A stretch of DNA of 19,934 bases from an uncultured Bacilli bacterium (GTDB lineage Bacteria > Bacillota_I > Bacilli_A > RFN20 > CAG-288): contig CAKUXT010000009.1 in the NCBI GenBank assembly GCA_934700375.1, positions 1 through 19,934 on the forward strand, in the 5' to 3' direction. Below the pieces are notes generated by a model. That model was not told where the DNA came from, made no database searches, and saw nothing but the letters and a program-made list of their open reading frames with translations. Below are positions 7,975 through 15,631 of this stretch, piece after piece (position 1 is the stretch's first letter; each line of letters begins with the position of its first letter). The position numbers were made by a program, and so were the translations under genes.

Positions 7975-8457
7975 ATGGCAGATGAAAAGAAAGAAAACGG
8001 ATTCTCCAAATTCTTCAAGAAGATAGGAAAATCCATCTCCGACTGCACAAGAGAAGATAAGTTATCAAGAGCATTCCGCAACAAACCGCATGTTCAGGAC
8101 TTCACCATCTATACAGATGATTCCTCTCTCCTGTCCTTAAAAGAATACTTCGGTATCCTTGATGACGGAAAGAAAGAAGTCACCTTATACGGAGACATCA
8201 ACGACAATGATGTTCCCTATTCCAGCATCCTTTCCACTAAGACAGAGAGCGACAACGAACTCCCTAGACGCTTCTATCTTCTTGAGAGAAGAGTCGAGGA
8301 CATCGATATCGAACTGGAAGAGAAAGATGAGAATGACAATGTTGTCAAGAACACCTATTCCCGTCCTGTCACTATCTTCACAATTGACGGCGACTTAAAA
8401 GAAGTCAAAGTCATCAAGGTGAAGAACACTTACTATCTGAAACAGGAACAGAAGTGA
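7975..8457 (+). CDS. Small cytosolic protein of unknown function coupled to the nuclease gene
   Basis: This 160-residue protein is not recognised. It has no signal peptide or transmembrane helix. The N-terminus carries a short basic amphipathic stretch (FSKFFKKIGKSI, about 10-21) that could lie on a membrane surface. The rest is charged and predicted beta-rich (IYTDDSSLLSLKEYFGI, ending in KVIKVKNTYYLK). Two starts are possible: an ATG at 7969 overlapping the nuclease stop, and an in-frame ATG at 7975. I prefer 7975 because GAGG at 7963-7966 is 8 bases from it but only 2 from the first. The gene shares the nuclease transcript and ends just before a terminator, so a role with the nuclease or its basic cytosolic tail is plausible but unproven. 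Confidence 0.75.
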   Translation: MADEKKENGFSKFFKKIGKSISDCTREDKLSRAFRNKPHVQDFTIYTDDSSLLSLKEYFGILDDGKKEVTLYGDINDNDVPYSSILSTKTESDNELPRRFYLLERRVEDIDIELEEKDENDNVVKNTYSRPVTIFTIDGDLKEVKVIKVKNTYYLKQEQK

Positions 8458-8461
8458 TCTG

Positions 8462-8502
8462 AAAAAAGAGACTGCCCTACAAACAGGCAGCCTCTTTTTT
8501 TT
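8462..8502 (+). terminator. Intrinsic terminator of the nuclease operon
   Basis: Arms GAGACTGCC (8468-8476) and GGCAGCCTC (8486-8494) pair with one mismatch around a 9-base loop. An A6 tract precedes them and a T8 tract (8495-8502) follows. The hairpin begins within a few bases of the stop codon at 8457. Confidence 0.9.
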
Positions 8503-8509
8503 GTCATAC

Positions 8510-8540
8510 AAAAGGGCTACTGACGGATATATCAGTAGCC
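8510..8540 (-). terminator. Intrinsic terminator of the dnaJ end of the heat-shock operon
   Basis: A perfect 9-bp stem (GGCTACTGA at 8515-8523 with TCAGTAGCC at 8532-8540) has an 8-base loop. Read on the minus strand it is followed by CTTTTG. It lies 7 bases past the dnaJ stop and back-to-back with the opposing terminator. Confidence 0.75.
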
Positions 8541-8547
8541 AATTTGA

Positions 8548-9690
8548 TTATTTGTTTTTGAATTTTCTCTTTAACCAAGAGAAGACACCATTGGACTTCT
8601 TGCTTTCGATATCATCAAATTTGCTGATGAGCTCTTTCTGCTCGCTGTCCAACGATTTCGGGAACTTCACATTGACGGTGACGTACTGGTTTCCAGTTTT
8701 GCCACTAGGCAAAGTGATACCTTTGTTTGCCATACGAAGAATCGTACCAGGCTCTGTGCAGCTAGGAATGACCAAGTCACAGTCTCCAGTGACTGTCGGA
8801 ACAGTGACCGTTGCGCCAAGAAGCGCATCGGAGATAGAGATCGGCGCATTGATATAGACTTCAGCGCCTTTTCTGACAAAGGTCTGAGAAGGTTTGACAT
8901 TGAAAGTGACAATCAGATTGCCGTTTTCGCCGCCATTGACACCAGGCTCGCCTTTGCCGCGGACATTCATTCTGTCGCCGGTATCGACGCCATGCGGAAT
9001 ATTGAGCGTGATCGTCTCAGATTTCTTGACGCGGCCGCTACCTTTACACTGAGTGCATTTATGGGTGACTTTCTTACCGCTTCCGTGACAGTCAGGACAG
9101 ACATCCTCTGTCTCCATCACACCGAAGATCGTGGTCTTTCTTGTTCTGACACGTCCTGTTCCACGGCAGGTAGGACAGGTTGTCACATCACTAGGATTTT
9201 CGGCTCCTGTACCATGACAATGCGGACAGGTATCGACGTATTCAAGCGGAATATCGACCTTTGTTCCTTTGACTGCATCATCGAAAGAAAGATTGACCTG
9301 AATGACTCTATCCTCACCGTTTCTAGGCATGTTGCTGCGTCTAGAACGAGTAGAGGCTCCTCCTCCGAAGAAGGATGAGAAGATATCTCCGATGTCTCCG
9401 AAGTCACCGAAATCGGCGCCTTGGAAGCCGTTGAATCCGCCCTGGAAGCCATTCGCTCCGTTATTGTCAAATGCAGCATGGCCGAATTGATCGTACTGCT
9501 TACGCTTGTCGGCATTGCCGAGAACCTCGTAAGCTTCCTGAACTTCCTTGAATTTCTCAGGGGCATCAGGAGACTTATTCAGATCCGGATGGTACTGCTT
9601 GGCAAGTTTACGATAAGCACTTTTGATTTCATCCTGGGTCGCATTCTTATCGACGCCGAGGACTTCATAATAATCTCTTTTTTCTGCCAT
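8548..9690 (-). CDS. dnaJ: Chaperone protein DnaJ (Hsp40)
   Basis: This 380-residue type I Hsp40 delivers unfolded clients to DnaK and stimulates its ATPase. The J-domain (1-70) contains the essential HPD at residues 34-36. A Gly/Phe-rich linker follows (about 73-112, GFQGGFNGFQGADFGDFG). Four zinc-binding CxxCxGxG repeats start at residues 155 (CPHCHGTG), 172 (CPTCRGTG), 198 (CPDCHGSG) and 212 (CTQCKGSG). The C-terminal substrate-binding domains complete the protein. Length is normal for the family. A perfect AGGAGG lies 9 bases before the ATG. It is the last gene of the hrcA operon and is separated from dnaK by a strong hairpin, so its level may differ from that of dnaK. Confidence 0.97.
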   Translation of the reverse strand: MAEKRDYYEVLGVDKNATQDEIKSAYRKLAKQYHPDLNKSPDAPEKFKEVQEAYEVLGNADKRKQYDQFGHAAFDNNGANGFQGGFNGFQGADFGDFGDIGDIFSSFFGGGASTRSRRSNMPRNGEDRVIQVNLSFDDAVKGTKVDIPLEYVDTCPHCHGTGAENPSDVTTCPTCRGTGRVRTRKTTIFGVMETEDVCPDCHGSGKKVTHKCTQCKGSGRVKKSETITLNIPHGVDTGDRMNVRGKGEPGVNGGENGNLIVTFNVKPSQTFVRKGAEVYINAPISISDALLGATVTVPTVTGDCDLVIPSCTEPGTILRMANKGITLPSGKTGNQYVTVNVKFPKSLDSEQKELISKFDDIESKKSNGVFSWLKRKFKNK

Positions 9691-9716
9691 CGAGGATGAC
9701 CTCCTATTCTATGAAG

Positions 9717-9740
9717 AAGCCCGGAATCTCTTCCGGGCTT
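9717..9740 (-). terminator. Hairpin between dnaK and dnaJ (attenuator or mRNA stability element)
   Basis: A perfect 10-bp inverted repeat (AAGCCCGGAA with TTCCGGGCTT) closes a TCTC loop within the 62-base gap. On the coding strand it is followed by CTTCATAG rather than a U-run, so it looks like a partial terminator or RNA processing/stability hairpin, not a full stop. The call as terminator is only the nearest class. Confidence 0.55.
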
Positions 9741-9752
9741 ATCTTTGCATTT

Positions 9753-11618
9753 TTACTTATTGTCGTCTTTCTTTTCTTCGAAAGTAGCATCTACGACATG
9801 CGGATCGTTTCCGTTATCAGCGGAAGTGTTTCCACCAGCGTTGTTAGTGGATGCATTGGCCTGAGCCTGAGCCTGGGCCTGATACATCTGGTTAGCAGCC
9901 TGCTGGAGTTCAGCGATTCTAGCTCTAACAGCATCAAGATCGTTCTTATCCAAGTCAGCCTTGATGTCATCGCGGATCTTCTTGGCCTGAGCCTTGGTGT
10001 TCTCATCGATCGGATGCTGAGGATCATTCATAGAACGATCAATCTGGTCGATAAGAGACTGAGCTTCGTTTCTGGTATCGGCATCACGTTTTCTCTTATC
10101 ATCTTCAGCTTTGTGAGCTTCTGCCTCATGGACCATCTTATCGATTTCATCTTTGGAAAGTCCAGAAGAGTTGGAAATGGTGATATGCTGTTCGGCATTA
10201 GTATCAAGGTCCTTAGCGGAGACAGAAACAATACCGTTGACATCGATAGAGAATGTGACCTGAATTCTCGGTTCGCCACGACGTGCAGGACGGATGCCTT
10301 CGAGCTTGAACTGGCCTAAGAACTTGTTATCTGTGGCCATCGGTCTTTCGCCCTGGAAGACCTGAATTTCAACACCAGGCTGGTTATCTTCAGCTGTGGA
10401 GAAGACCTGACTCTTGGTGGTAGGAATTGTGGTATTTCTAGGAATCATGACGCTCATGACACCGCCTAAGACTTCAATACCCAAGGAAAGCGGAGTGACA
10501 TCGAGAAGGACAACATCCTTAACGTCGCCACGGATGACGCCGCCCTGAATAGCAGCACCGACAGAGACAGCTTCATCAGGGTTGACAGACTGATTCGGCT
10601 TTCTGCCATTGCATAATCTTGTGACAAGATCGACAACTGCAGGCATTCTTGTAGAACCACCGACCATGATGACATCGCTGATATCATTGATGGAGAGGTT
10701 AGCATCGGCAAGAGCCTTTTCAAAAGGAGTACGGCAACGATCGATAAGATCAGCTGTGAGATCCTGGAATTTAGCTCTGGTCAAAGTGGTTTCGAAGTTG
10801 ACAGGTGCACCATCCTTGAAGCCGATATAAGGTAAGGAGATGATGGTCTGAGTCTGAGAAGAAAGGTTGATCTTTGCTTTTTCAGCTTCATCACGAAGTC
10901 TCTGGAGAGTAGGTCTGTCTTTGACATTGTCTCTAGAGAGATAGATGCCGCACTGTGTTCCGATTTCAGAGATCAGCCAATCGATGACATGGTTATCCCA
11001 GTCATCACCGCCGAGGTTTGTATCACCGGAAGTGGAGAGAACTTCGAAGGTTCCGTCACCGATATCAAGAATGGAGACATCGAGTGTACCACCACCCAAA
11101 TCGAAGACAAGGATCTTACCGGACTTCTTGCTGTCCATACCATATGCCAAAGCGGCAGCGGTAGGTTCAGAGATAACACGGACAACATCCAAACCGGCGA
11201 TTGTACCAGCGTTCTTCGTTGCCTGTCTCTGATCATCGTTGAAGTATGCAGGGCAAGTGATGACAGCCTTCTTGACAGGGAAGCCAAGATACTTTTCAGC
11301 ATAACCCTTCATATAGGAAAGGATCTTTGCAGAGATCTCTTCCGGAGTGAAGTCCTTATTGAGACATGCGATGTGAGTCATGGTTCTTGTACCCATGTGT
11401 CTCTTGATGGAGTGAACGGTGTCAGGGTTTGTCAAAAGCATACGCTTTGCAGCATTGCCGACGATCTCTTCGCCATCAGCCTTGAAAGAGACGACAGACG
11501 GACAGGTGTTTGTGCCTTCCGGAGAAGGAATGACCTTAACAGTCTGGTCATCCTGCATGTAAGAAACAACAGAGTTTGTAGTACCTAAATCGATACCTAA
11601 GATTACTTCTTTAGCCAT
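9753..11618 (-). CDS. dnaK: Chaperone protein DnaK (Hsp70)
   Basis: This 621-residue Hsp70 is the ATP-driven central chaperone that works with DnaJ and GrpE in the cytosol. The nucleotide-binding domain opens with GIDLGTTNSVV, and later holds the second phosphate motif DLGGGTLDVSIL and the VGGSTRMPAV adenosine motif. The interdomain linker region DVVLLDVTPLSLGIE is intact. The substrate-binding domain and helical lid follow, then a Gln/Ala/Asn-rich low-complexity stretch and an acidic tail near the C-terminus. It lacks the insertion typical of Gram-negative DnaK, as expected for Firmicutes. The start is supported by AGGAGG 9 bases upstream (11628-11633). It follows grpE by 23 bases and is controlled by the HrcA/CIRCE system upstream of hrcA. 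Confidence 0.98.
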   Translation of the reverse strand: MAKEVILGIDLGTTNSVVSYMQDDQTVKVIPSPEGTNTCPSVVSFKADGEEIVGNAAKRMLLTNPDTVHSIKRHMGTRTMTHIACLNKDFTPEEISAKILSYMKGYAEKYLGFPVKKAVITCPAYFNDDQRQATKNAGTIAGLDVVRVISEPTAAALAYGMDSKKSGKILVFDLGGGTLDVSILDIGDGTFEVLSTSGDTNLGGDDWDNHVIDWLISEIGTQCGIYLSRDNVKDRPTLQRLRDEAEKAKINLSSQTQTIISLPYIGFKDGAPVNFETTLTRAKFQDLTADLIDRCRTPFEKALADANLSINDISDVIMVGGSTRMPAVVDLVTRLCNGRKPNQSVNPDEAVSVGAAIQGGVIRGDVKDVVLLDVTPLSLGIEVLGGVMSVMIPRNTTIPTTKSQVFSTAEDNQPGVEIQVFQGERPMATDNKFLGQFKLEGIRPARRGEPRIQVTFSIDVNGIVSVSAKDLDTNAEQHITISNSSGLSKDEIDKMVHEAEAHKAEDDKRKRDADTRNEAQSLIDQIDRSMNDPQHPIDENTKAQAKKIRDDIKADLDKNDLDAVRARIAELQQAANQMYQAQAQAQANASTNNAGGNTSADNGNDPHVVDATFEEKKDDNK

Positions 11619-11641
11619 AAATAATATCCTCCTATATGTGG

Positions 11642-12277
11642 TTATTTATTTTCTGATTCTTTCGAATCTTCTTTTTTCGTATCTTCTTTCTTCTCGCTTG
11701 CCTTCATCGTAACGATGACTCCGGCAGGGCGAAGAAGATGTTCGTATAAGGCATAACCCTTACAATAGACTTCGGCGATTCTGTTATCTTCCTCTCCATC
11801 GACTGTGGAGAAAGCCTGCATCTTGTGAGGATCATACTCCGAGCCGATTTCCGGTGCGATGACAGTGACACCCAACTGTGTCAGGGTGTTAAGCATCTTG
11901 GAATGAATCATTTCGAATCCTTGAACATATTGTTTGATCATCGGATCCTTTGGTTCACTCTTCAATGCGTAATCGAAGCTGTCCAATGTCGGAATCAGTT
12001 CTTCAATGAATGATTTGCTGGCGTATCGCTTTGCATCATCACATTCTTTCTGAACCTGTTTACGAAGGTTAGCCATATCGGCATAGGCTTCATAATACTT
12101 GTTCTTCCAATCATCTTTTTCATGATCGGCTTTTTCGTATTCTTTCTGGAACTCAAGAACCTTCTTTTTCAGCTCTTCGTTCTCTTTTTTCAGAAGGTCA
12201 GTTTCGGAAGGATTCTTTTCTTCTTTTTCTTCCCTTTTTTCTTCTTCGACCTTCACCTCTTTTTTCTCTTCACTCAT
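11642..12277 (-). CDS. grpE: Nucleotide exchange factor GrpE
   Basis: This 211-residue GrpE dimer subunit releases ADP from DnaK. An unusually long Lys/Glu-rich N-terminal region (about 1-45) leads into the long coiled-coil (about 30-75). The conserved core includes WKNKYYEAYADMANLRKQ and the C-terminal beta-wing (VTVIAPEIGSEYDPHKMQA...VYCKGYALYEHLLRPAGVIV). A short Lys/Glu/Ser tail ends the protein. Its ATG overlaps the hrcA stop by four bases (ATGA), and AAGGAG lies 7 bases upstream inside hrcA, so translation is coupled. Length is slightly above the usual ~190 residues because of the charged N-terminus. Confidence 0.95.
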   Translation of the reverse strand: MSEEKKEVKVEEEKREEKEEKNPSETDLLKKENEELKKKVLEFQKEYEKADHEKDDWKNKYYEAYADMANLRKQVQKECDDAKRYASKSFIEELIPTLDSFDYALKSEPKDPMIKQYVQGFEMIHSKMLNTLTQLGVTVIAPEIGSEYDPHKMQAFSTVDGEEDNRIAEVYCKGYALYEHLLRPAGVIVTMKASEKKEDTKKEDSKESENK

Positions 12278-13401
12278 TTCTTCACTCCTTTCTTTGTCGT
12301 CGATTTTGTGGTTTTCTTAGGAATAACATCTTTCTTTTCATCACTGATCGCTGAGACAGGAATCAATGATGTGCTGTTTGAAGAAGAAGAGAAATAGTAT
12401 TTATCCAGCATATAGACAACATATTCCAAGGCTAAAAGAATTCTCTTGTAATCCATTCGTTTCGGCCCGACAACAGCAATCTGATCTTTTCCGTTCACCG
12501 CCTTGGAGATGATTGCAAAGTCGCCTTTGTTCTCATTGGTGAACCCAACATTGCAGAAGCCTAAGTTATCATTCTCAGATAAGTTCTTTTCGAGCTTTGA
12601 TGGATCTTCCAAGGTCTCGACTGCGGATAAGAACGAATTGATATCGTTGCTGAATTCCGGCATGTTGAGAAGATTCTTCTGTCCATAGACCTGATAACGT
12701 TTCTTCGTGAAGGAGAGAAGTGTCTCCATAAAGGCCTGTATGACCAAGTCACCTTCTTTGCCGAACAAGGATATGGCGATCGGTTTTAATAATCTTGCCT
12801 TATCTTCGAGTTCCGATATCGGTGTACCGCTAAGGCGGTCATTCAATAACGAAACAGCATTCTTCAGCGTCTCATAAGCACCTGGATTCTTATTATCGAT
12901 GACAAACGTCTTCTTTTCGACATAACCAGAGTCTGTAATGAAGATTCCCATGGCTGAATTGTTAGAGAGCTTAAGCAACTGAACAGAAACAAGTTTCTCA
13001 TCGTTGGCTCTTGGCCCTAGGACAACTGTCGCCATCTTTGTCATCTCGGATAAGATCTCGCAAGACTGGGAAAGAACGTCTTCCACACTCTTGCTCTTAT
13101 TATTCAGGATGCGCTGGAATTCTCTTTGAAACTCCATATCGATCGTCGTCATCACCGAAGAATTATCGAGTTTTTCCAGATAATACTGGTAACCTTTAGA
13201 AGAGGGGACACGACCGGAAGAAACATGTGTCTTTTCGAGATATCCCTCTTTCTCCAGTGCTGCCATCGCATTGCGAATGGTAGCAGAAGAACATTTGAGT
13301 TGGTATTTCTTCAGCAATGTTTCAGATCCGACCGGCTGAGCGGTTCGGATGAACTCTTCAACGATAGCTTTTAAGATTTCTTCTTTTCTTTCGAGCTTCA
13401 T
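12274..13401 (-). CDS. hrcA: Heat-inducible transcription repressor HrcA
   Basis: This 375-residue repressor binds CIRCE and holds the dnaK operon off at normal temperature. It is recycled by chaperonin in other Firmicutes. The N-terminal winged helix is clear (RKEEILKAIVEEFIRTAQPV, then SSATIRNAMAALEKEGYLEK and the wing SSGRVPSSKGY near 61-71). The central GAF-like/dimerisation region follows (about 90-335, with VVLGPRAND and GPKRMDY). The last ~33 residues (342-375) form a Lys/Thr-rich tail beyond the usual ~340-residue length. AAAGGAGG precedes the ATG by 9 bases, and the SD directly abuts a CIRCE half-site. It is the first gene of the hrcA-grpE-dnaK-dnaJ operon and so is autoregulated. 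Confidence 0.96.
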   Translation of the reverse strand: MKLERKEEILKAIVEEFIRTAQPVGSETLLKKYQLKCSSATIRNAMAALEKEGYLEKTHVSSGRVPSSKGYQYYLEKLDNSSVMTTIDMEFQREFQRILNNKSKSVEDVLSQSCEILSEMTKMATVVLGPRANDEKLVSVQLLKLSNNSAMGIFITDSGYVEKKTFVIDNKNPGAYETLKNAVSLLNDRLSGTPISELEDKARLLKPIAISLFGKEGDLVIQAFMETLLSFTKKRYQVYGQKNLLNMPEFSNDINSFLSAVETLEDPSKLEKNLSENDNLGFCNVGFTNENKGDFAIISKAVNGKDQIAVVGPKRMDYKRILLALEYVVYMLDKYYFSSSSNSTSLIPVSAISDEKKDVIPKKTTKSTTKKGVKK

Positions 13402-13416
13402 CTAAGCCACCCTCCT

Positions 13417-13442
13417 TTAGCACTCTCTTCTTCAAGTGCCAT
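13417..13442 (-). promoter_or_regulatory. Second, degenerate CIRCE operator next to the hrcA SD
   Basis: On the coding strand the proximal half GAGTGCTAA (13425-13417) is perfect and runs straight into AGGAGG. The other half reads ATGGCACTT (13442-13434), 6 of 9 to TTAGCACTC, with an 8-base rather than 9-base spacer. It sits around the expected transcription start. Confidence 0.65.
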
Positions 13443-13446
13443 TGAT

Positions 13447-13474
13447 ATTATAGATGACTTTTTAGCAATTTCAA
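13447..13474 (-). promoter_or_regulatory. Promoter of the hrcA-grpE-dnaK-dnaJ operon
   Basis: The -35 TTGAAA (13474-13469) and perfect -10 TATAAT (13452-13447) are 16 bases apart on the minus strand. The -35 overlaps the upstream CIRCE element, so bound HrcA would block RNA polymerase directly. Confidence 0.85.
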
Positions 13475-13488
13475 GTATTGAGTGCTAA
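13462..13488 (-). promoter_or_regulatory. CIRCE operator
   Basis: On the coding strand it reads TTAGCACTC (13488-13480), nine bases, then AATTGCTAA (13470-13462). The first half is perfect and the second is 7 of 9 to the consensus GAGTGCTAA. The spacer is the canonical 9 bases and contains the start of the -35 box. Confidence 0.9.
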
Positions 13489-13536
13489 TTTTTATAATTT
13501 TCTCTTTCCGTCCGCCCTTTTATATAAATAAGGGTG

Positions 13537-13561
13537 AAAAAAAGGACAGATTTCTCTGTCC
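13537..13561 (-). terminator. Intrinsic terminator of the coaX-pepV-trmB operon
   Basis: On the minus strand GGACAGA, a four-base loop GAAA, then TCTGTCC is followed by seven Ts. It lies 10 bases after the trmB stop and isolates the heat-shock operon downstream. Confidence 0.9.
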
Positions 13562-13571
13562 CATTTCAGTC

Positions 13572-14204
13572 TTATTTCTTCTTCGGATGGGCGATAAGAA
13601 GATGAATATCAACGCCTTTTTCTCTGAATTTGGTCTCATATTCCGTCTTCGGAAGATAATCGACCTTTTCGGAATAGAAGGGCTCAATCACTTCAAAGTC
13701 GAACAGATCGACCTCTTTGAAATACTCGACTGTATCCGCAAAGAGATCTGCATTATCGGTTCTGAAGTAAAGCGTTCCATCCTCTTTCAATAAGCGGATA
13801 TATTCTTTCAGCATCGTCGGATAACTGAGGCGGCGATGTTTTTGTTTCTTCTTCGGCCAGGGGTCGGGGAAATTGATATAGATGTTCTCCAGCTGGTGAT
13901 CTTCGACAAGAGGGAAGATTCTTTCAATCGGCGCATTCAGAAGAAGGAAGTTCTTCTGCTTGTCTTTGACTTCTGCTCCTTTTTTCACGGCGAGAGCAAA
14001 AGCGTTGCGATTGATTTCAACGCCGAGGTATCTGTTTTCAGGATGGAGAGCAGAAAGCGCAAGGATAAATCCTCCGCATCCAGATCCTATTTCAAGATTC
14101 GGAAATTCTTTGACCTCTTCAGGAACGAAATCAGATAAGTTTCTGCTGATATCCTTATTTCCATTCAGGACTTCATCAGCCCATTTTCTATGACGCAGTC
14201 TCAT
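13572..14204 (-). CDS. trmB: tRNA (guanine-N7-)-methyltransferase TrmB
   Basis: This 210-residue SAM-dependent enzyme makes m7G46 in the variable loop of tRNAs. It begins MRLRHRKWAD, the usual N-terminus of the bacterial family. The SAM-binding loop is EIGSGCGGF (38-46). The signature NFPDPWPKKKQKHRR spans 111-125, and the C-terminal TKFREKG is at 191-197. Length is standard for Bacillota. Its ATG is one base after the pepV stop, and a modest AGGAAAG lies 13 bases upstream within pepV, so coupling is likely. It ends the operon just before a strong terminator. Confidence 0.96.
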   Translation of the reverse strand: MRLRHRKWADEVLNGNKDISRNLSDFVPEEVKEFPNLEIGSGCGGFILALSALHPENRYLGVEINRNAFALAVKKGAEVKDKQKNFLLLNAPIERIFPLVEDHQLENIYINFPDPWPKKKQKHRRLSYPTMLKEYIRLLKEDGTLYFRTDNADLFADTVEYFKEVDLFDFEVIEPFYSEKVDYLPKTEYETKFREKGVDIHLLIAHPKKK

Positions 14205-14205
14205 A

Positions 14206-15627
14206 TCAGAAAGGTTTCTTTCCTGCTCTCAGATATTCGCTGATATCAAAGATAGCATGTGCATAGATCTGCATGTTGTCATAGAAGTCAGAAAGCGGGA
14301 AGAACTCATCATGTCCGTGCATGCGATAATCTCTTCCGACAAACTGTGCACCATAAGCGACAGAGTTTCTGCTTTCTCTGGCATAGGTTCCGCCACCGAT
14401 AGCAAGAGGAGCAGAGACAACATCACCTGTTTCTTTCTGATAGGCGTTCAACAAAATACGGATGAAGTCGGAATCCTTGTCTGTGACAAAGCCGTCGCTT
14501 CCGCCGAGCTTTGTGATCTTTGCACCGGTTTTCTTTTCAATGAAGGAAAGAACTTCATCGCTGGAAAGAGGAGCAGGGAAACGAAGGTTGACAAAGAGAG
14601 AAAGCTTTTTGCCATCGAAAGACATTCTTCCGATGTTATAGGATGTCTCGGAGAAATCTTTGTCTTTGAAGTTTCCGCCGAATGCTTCACCCATACCGTC
14701 TTTATAGTTCTCGTAAATAGTAAGAAGTGTCTTTTCCTGATAAAGCTCACCTAAGAAGTGAAGCATATGAAGACCGGCATTGACACCGTTCCAAGGCATC
14801 GATCCATGATAAGGTTTTCCTAAGAACATAAGCTTTCCGTTTTCAAAGCTTGCCTTGACTTCCGGATGCTTTTCCAAATAAAGGGCAAGAGCTTCTTTGA
14901 CTTTGTTCTCGTCGTCATCGATTTCACATGCAGCTTCAGCAAGAACGATGTTCAAAGCGGCGCCTAATTTGAAATCTTTGACATGAGGCAAAGAGATGTC
15001 ATAATCAGCTTCATATGCATAAATGGACTTTTCAGCATAGATGAGAGGATATTCAGCATCAGGAGAAATTCCTAATGTCGGATATTCTTTCTTCATGGTG
15101 TGGAAATAATGTTCTAAGCAAAGAGAATCGTTTTCTTCATTTCCGCCAAAGAGGAAGCGAAGCTTATAGCCGCCTAAGAGATGATTGTCCATCAATGCTT
15201 TGACAGCATAAAGACAGGCGATGGCCGGTCCTTTGTCATCGCTGGATCCTCTTCCGTACATCGTATTGCCATCGACCAGTGTCAATTCGAAAGGATCATG
15301 TGTCCATTTTTCTTTTTCGACAGGAACGACATCGCAGTGCCCATAGATATCGAAAATCTTATCGCCTTCGCCATAAGTGAGCTCTGTAACATAGTTGTCG
15401 CAGCGGTTCACTTTGAATCCGAGTTTCTCGCCAAGGCGAGCAACATAGGCCAAAGATTCCTCGACGCCTTTTCCAAAAGGCATCTGTTCAGTCTTTGTTT
15501 CAGGATCAAGAACAGAAGGGATGCTGACTAATTCCTTCCATGTCTTCAAAGCTTCCTCTTTATAGGGAGCGACCATCTTCTTGAAATCCGTATCGTTCAT
15601 TTTGATCGGTTCAGCATTTTCTTTCAT
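14206..15627 (-). CDS. pepV: Dipeptidase PepV (M20 family metallopeptidase)
   Basis: This 473-residue two-zinc dipeptidase cleaves a broad range of dipeptides (Xaa-His and others) and completes peptide use in the cytosol. Expected residues are visible by family pattern: GHCD (His97 ligand, Asp99), GRGSSDDKGP (Asp130/Asp131, bridging Asp), GGNEEND (Glu164 catalytic base, Glu165 ligand), SPDAEYP (Asp190) and the C-terminal GHDEF histidine. The lid domain (about 200-380) separates the two halves of the catalytic domain, as in Lactobacillus PepV, whose length it matches. GGAG 9 bases upstream overlaps the coaX 3' end, and only four bases separate the genes. Some relatives are beta-Ala-Xaa or Mn-dependent dipeptidases, but the overall match is to PepV. 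Confidence 0.93.
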   Translation of the reverse strand: MKENAEPIKMNDTDFKKMVAPYKEEALKTWKELVSIPSVLDPETKTEQMPFGKGVEESLAYVARLGEKLGFKVNRCDNYVTELTYGEGDKIFDIYGHCDVVPVEKEKWTHDPFELTLVDGNTMYGRGSSDDKGPAIACLYAVKALMDNHLLGGYKLRFLFGGNEENDSLCLEHYFHTMKKEYPTLGISPDAEYPLIYAEKSIYAYEADYDISLPHVKDFKLGAALNIVLAEAACEIDDDENKVKEALALYLEKHPEVKASFENGKLMFLGKPYHGSMPWNGVNAGLHMLHFLGELYQEKTLLTIYENYKDGMGEAFGGNFKDKDFSETSYNIGRMSFDGKKLSLFVNLRFPAPLSSDEVLSFIEKKTGAKITKLGGSDGFVTDKDSDFIRILLNAYQKETGDVVSAPLAIGGGTYARESRNSVAYGAQFVGRDYRMHGHDEFFPLSDFYDNMQIYAHAIFDISEYLRAGKKPF

Positions 15628-15631
15628 TTTC

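Noticed and set aside
8992..9378. Open frames antisense to dnaJ and dnaK on the plus strand, some over 190 codons
   Set aside because: They mirror highly conserved chaperone genes with codon bias that opens the opposite frames. They have no domains, and their N-termini and composition are unnatural.
9717..9740. A plus-strand terminator at the dnaK-dnaJ hairpin (followed by a T-rich tract on that strand)
   Set aside because: No plus-strand gene ends here; the T-rich side is simply the reverse of the sequence at the dnaK end.
13511..13535. CCCTT...AAGGG inverted repeat upstream of the hrcA promoter
   Set aside because: The stem is only 5 bp with a 10-base AT loop; the trmB terminator next to it explains the region better.
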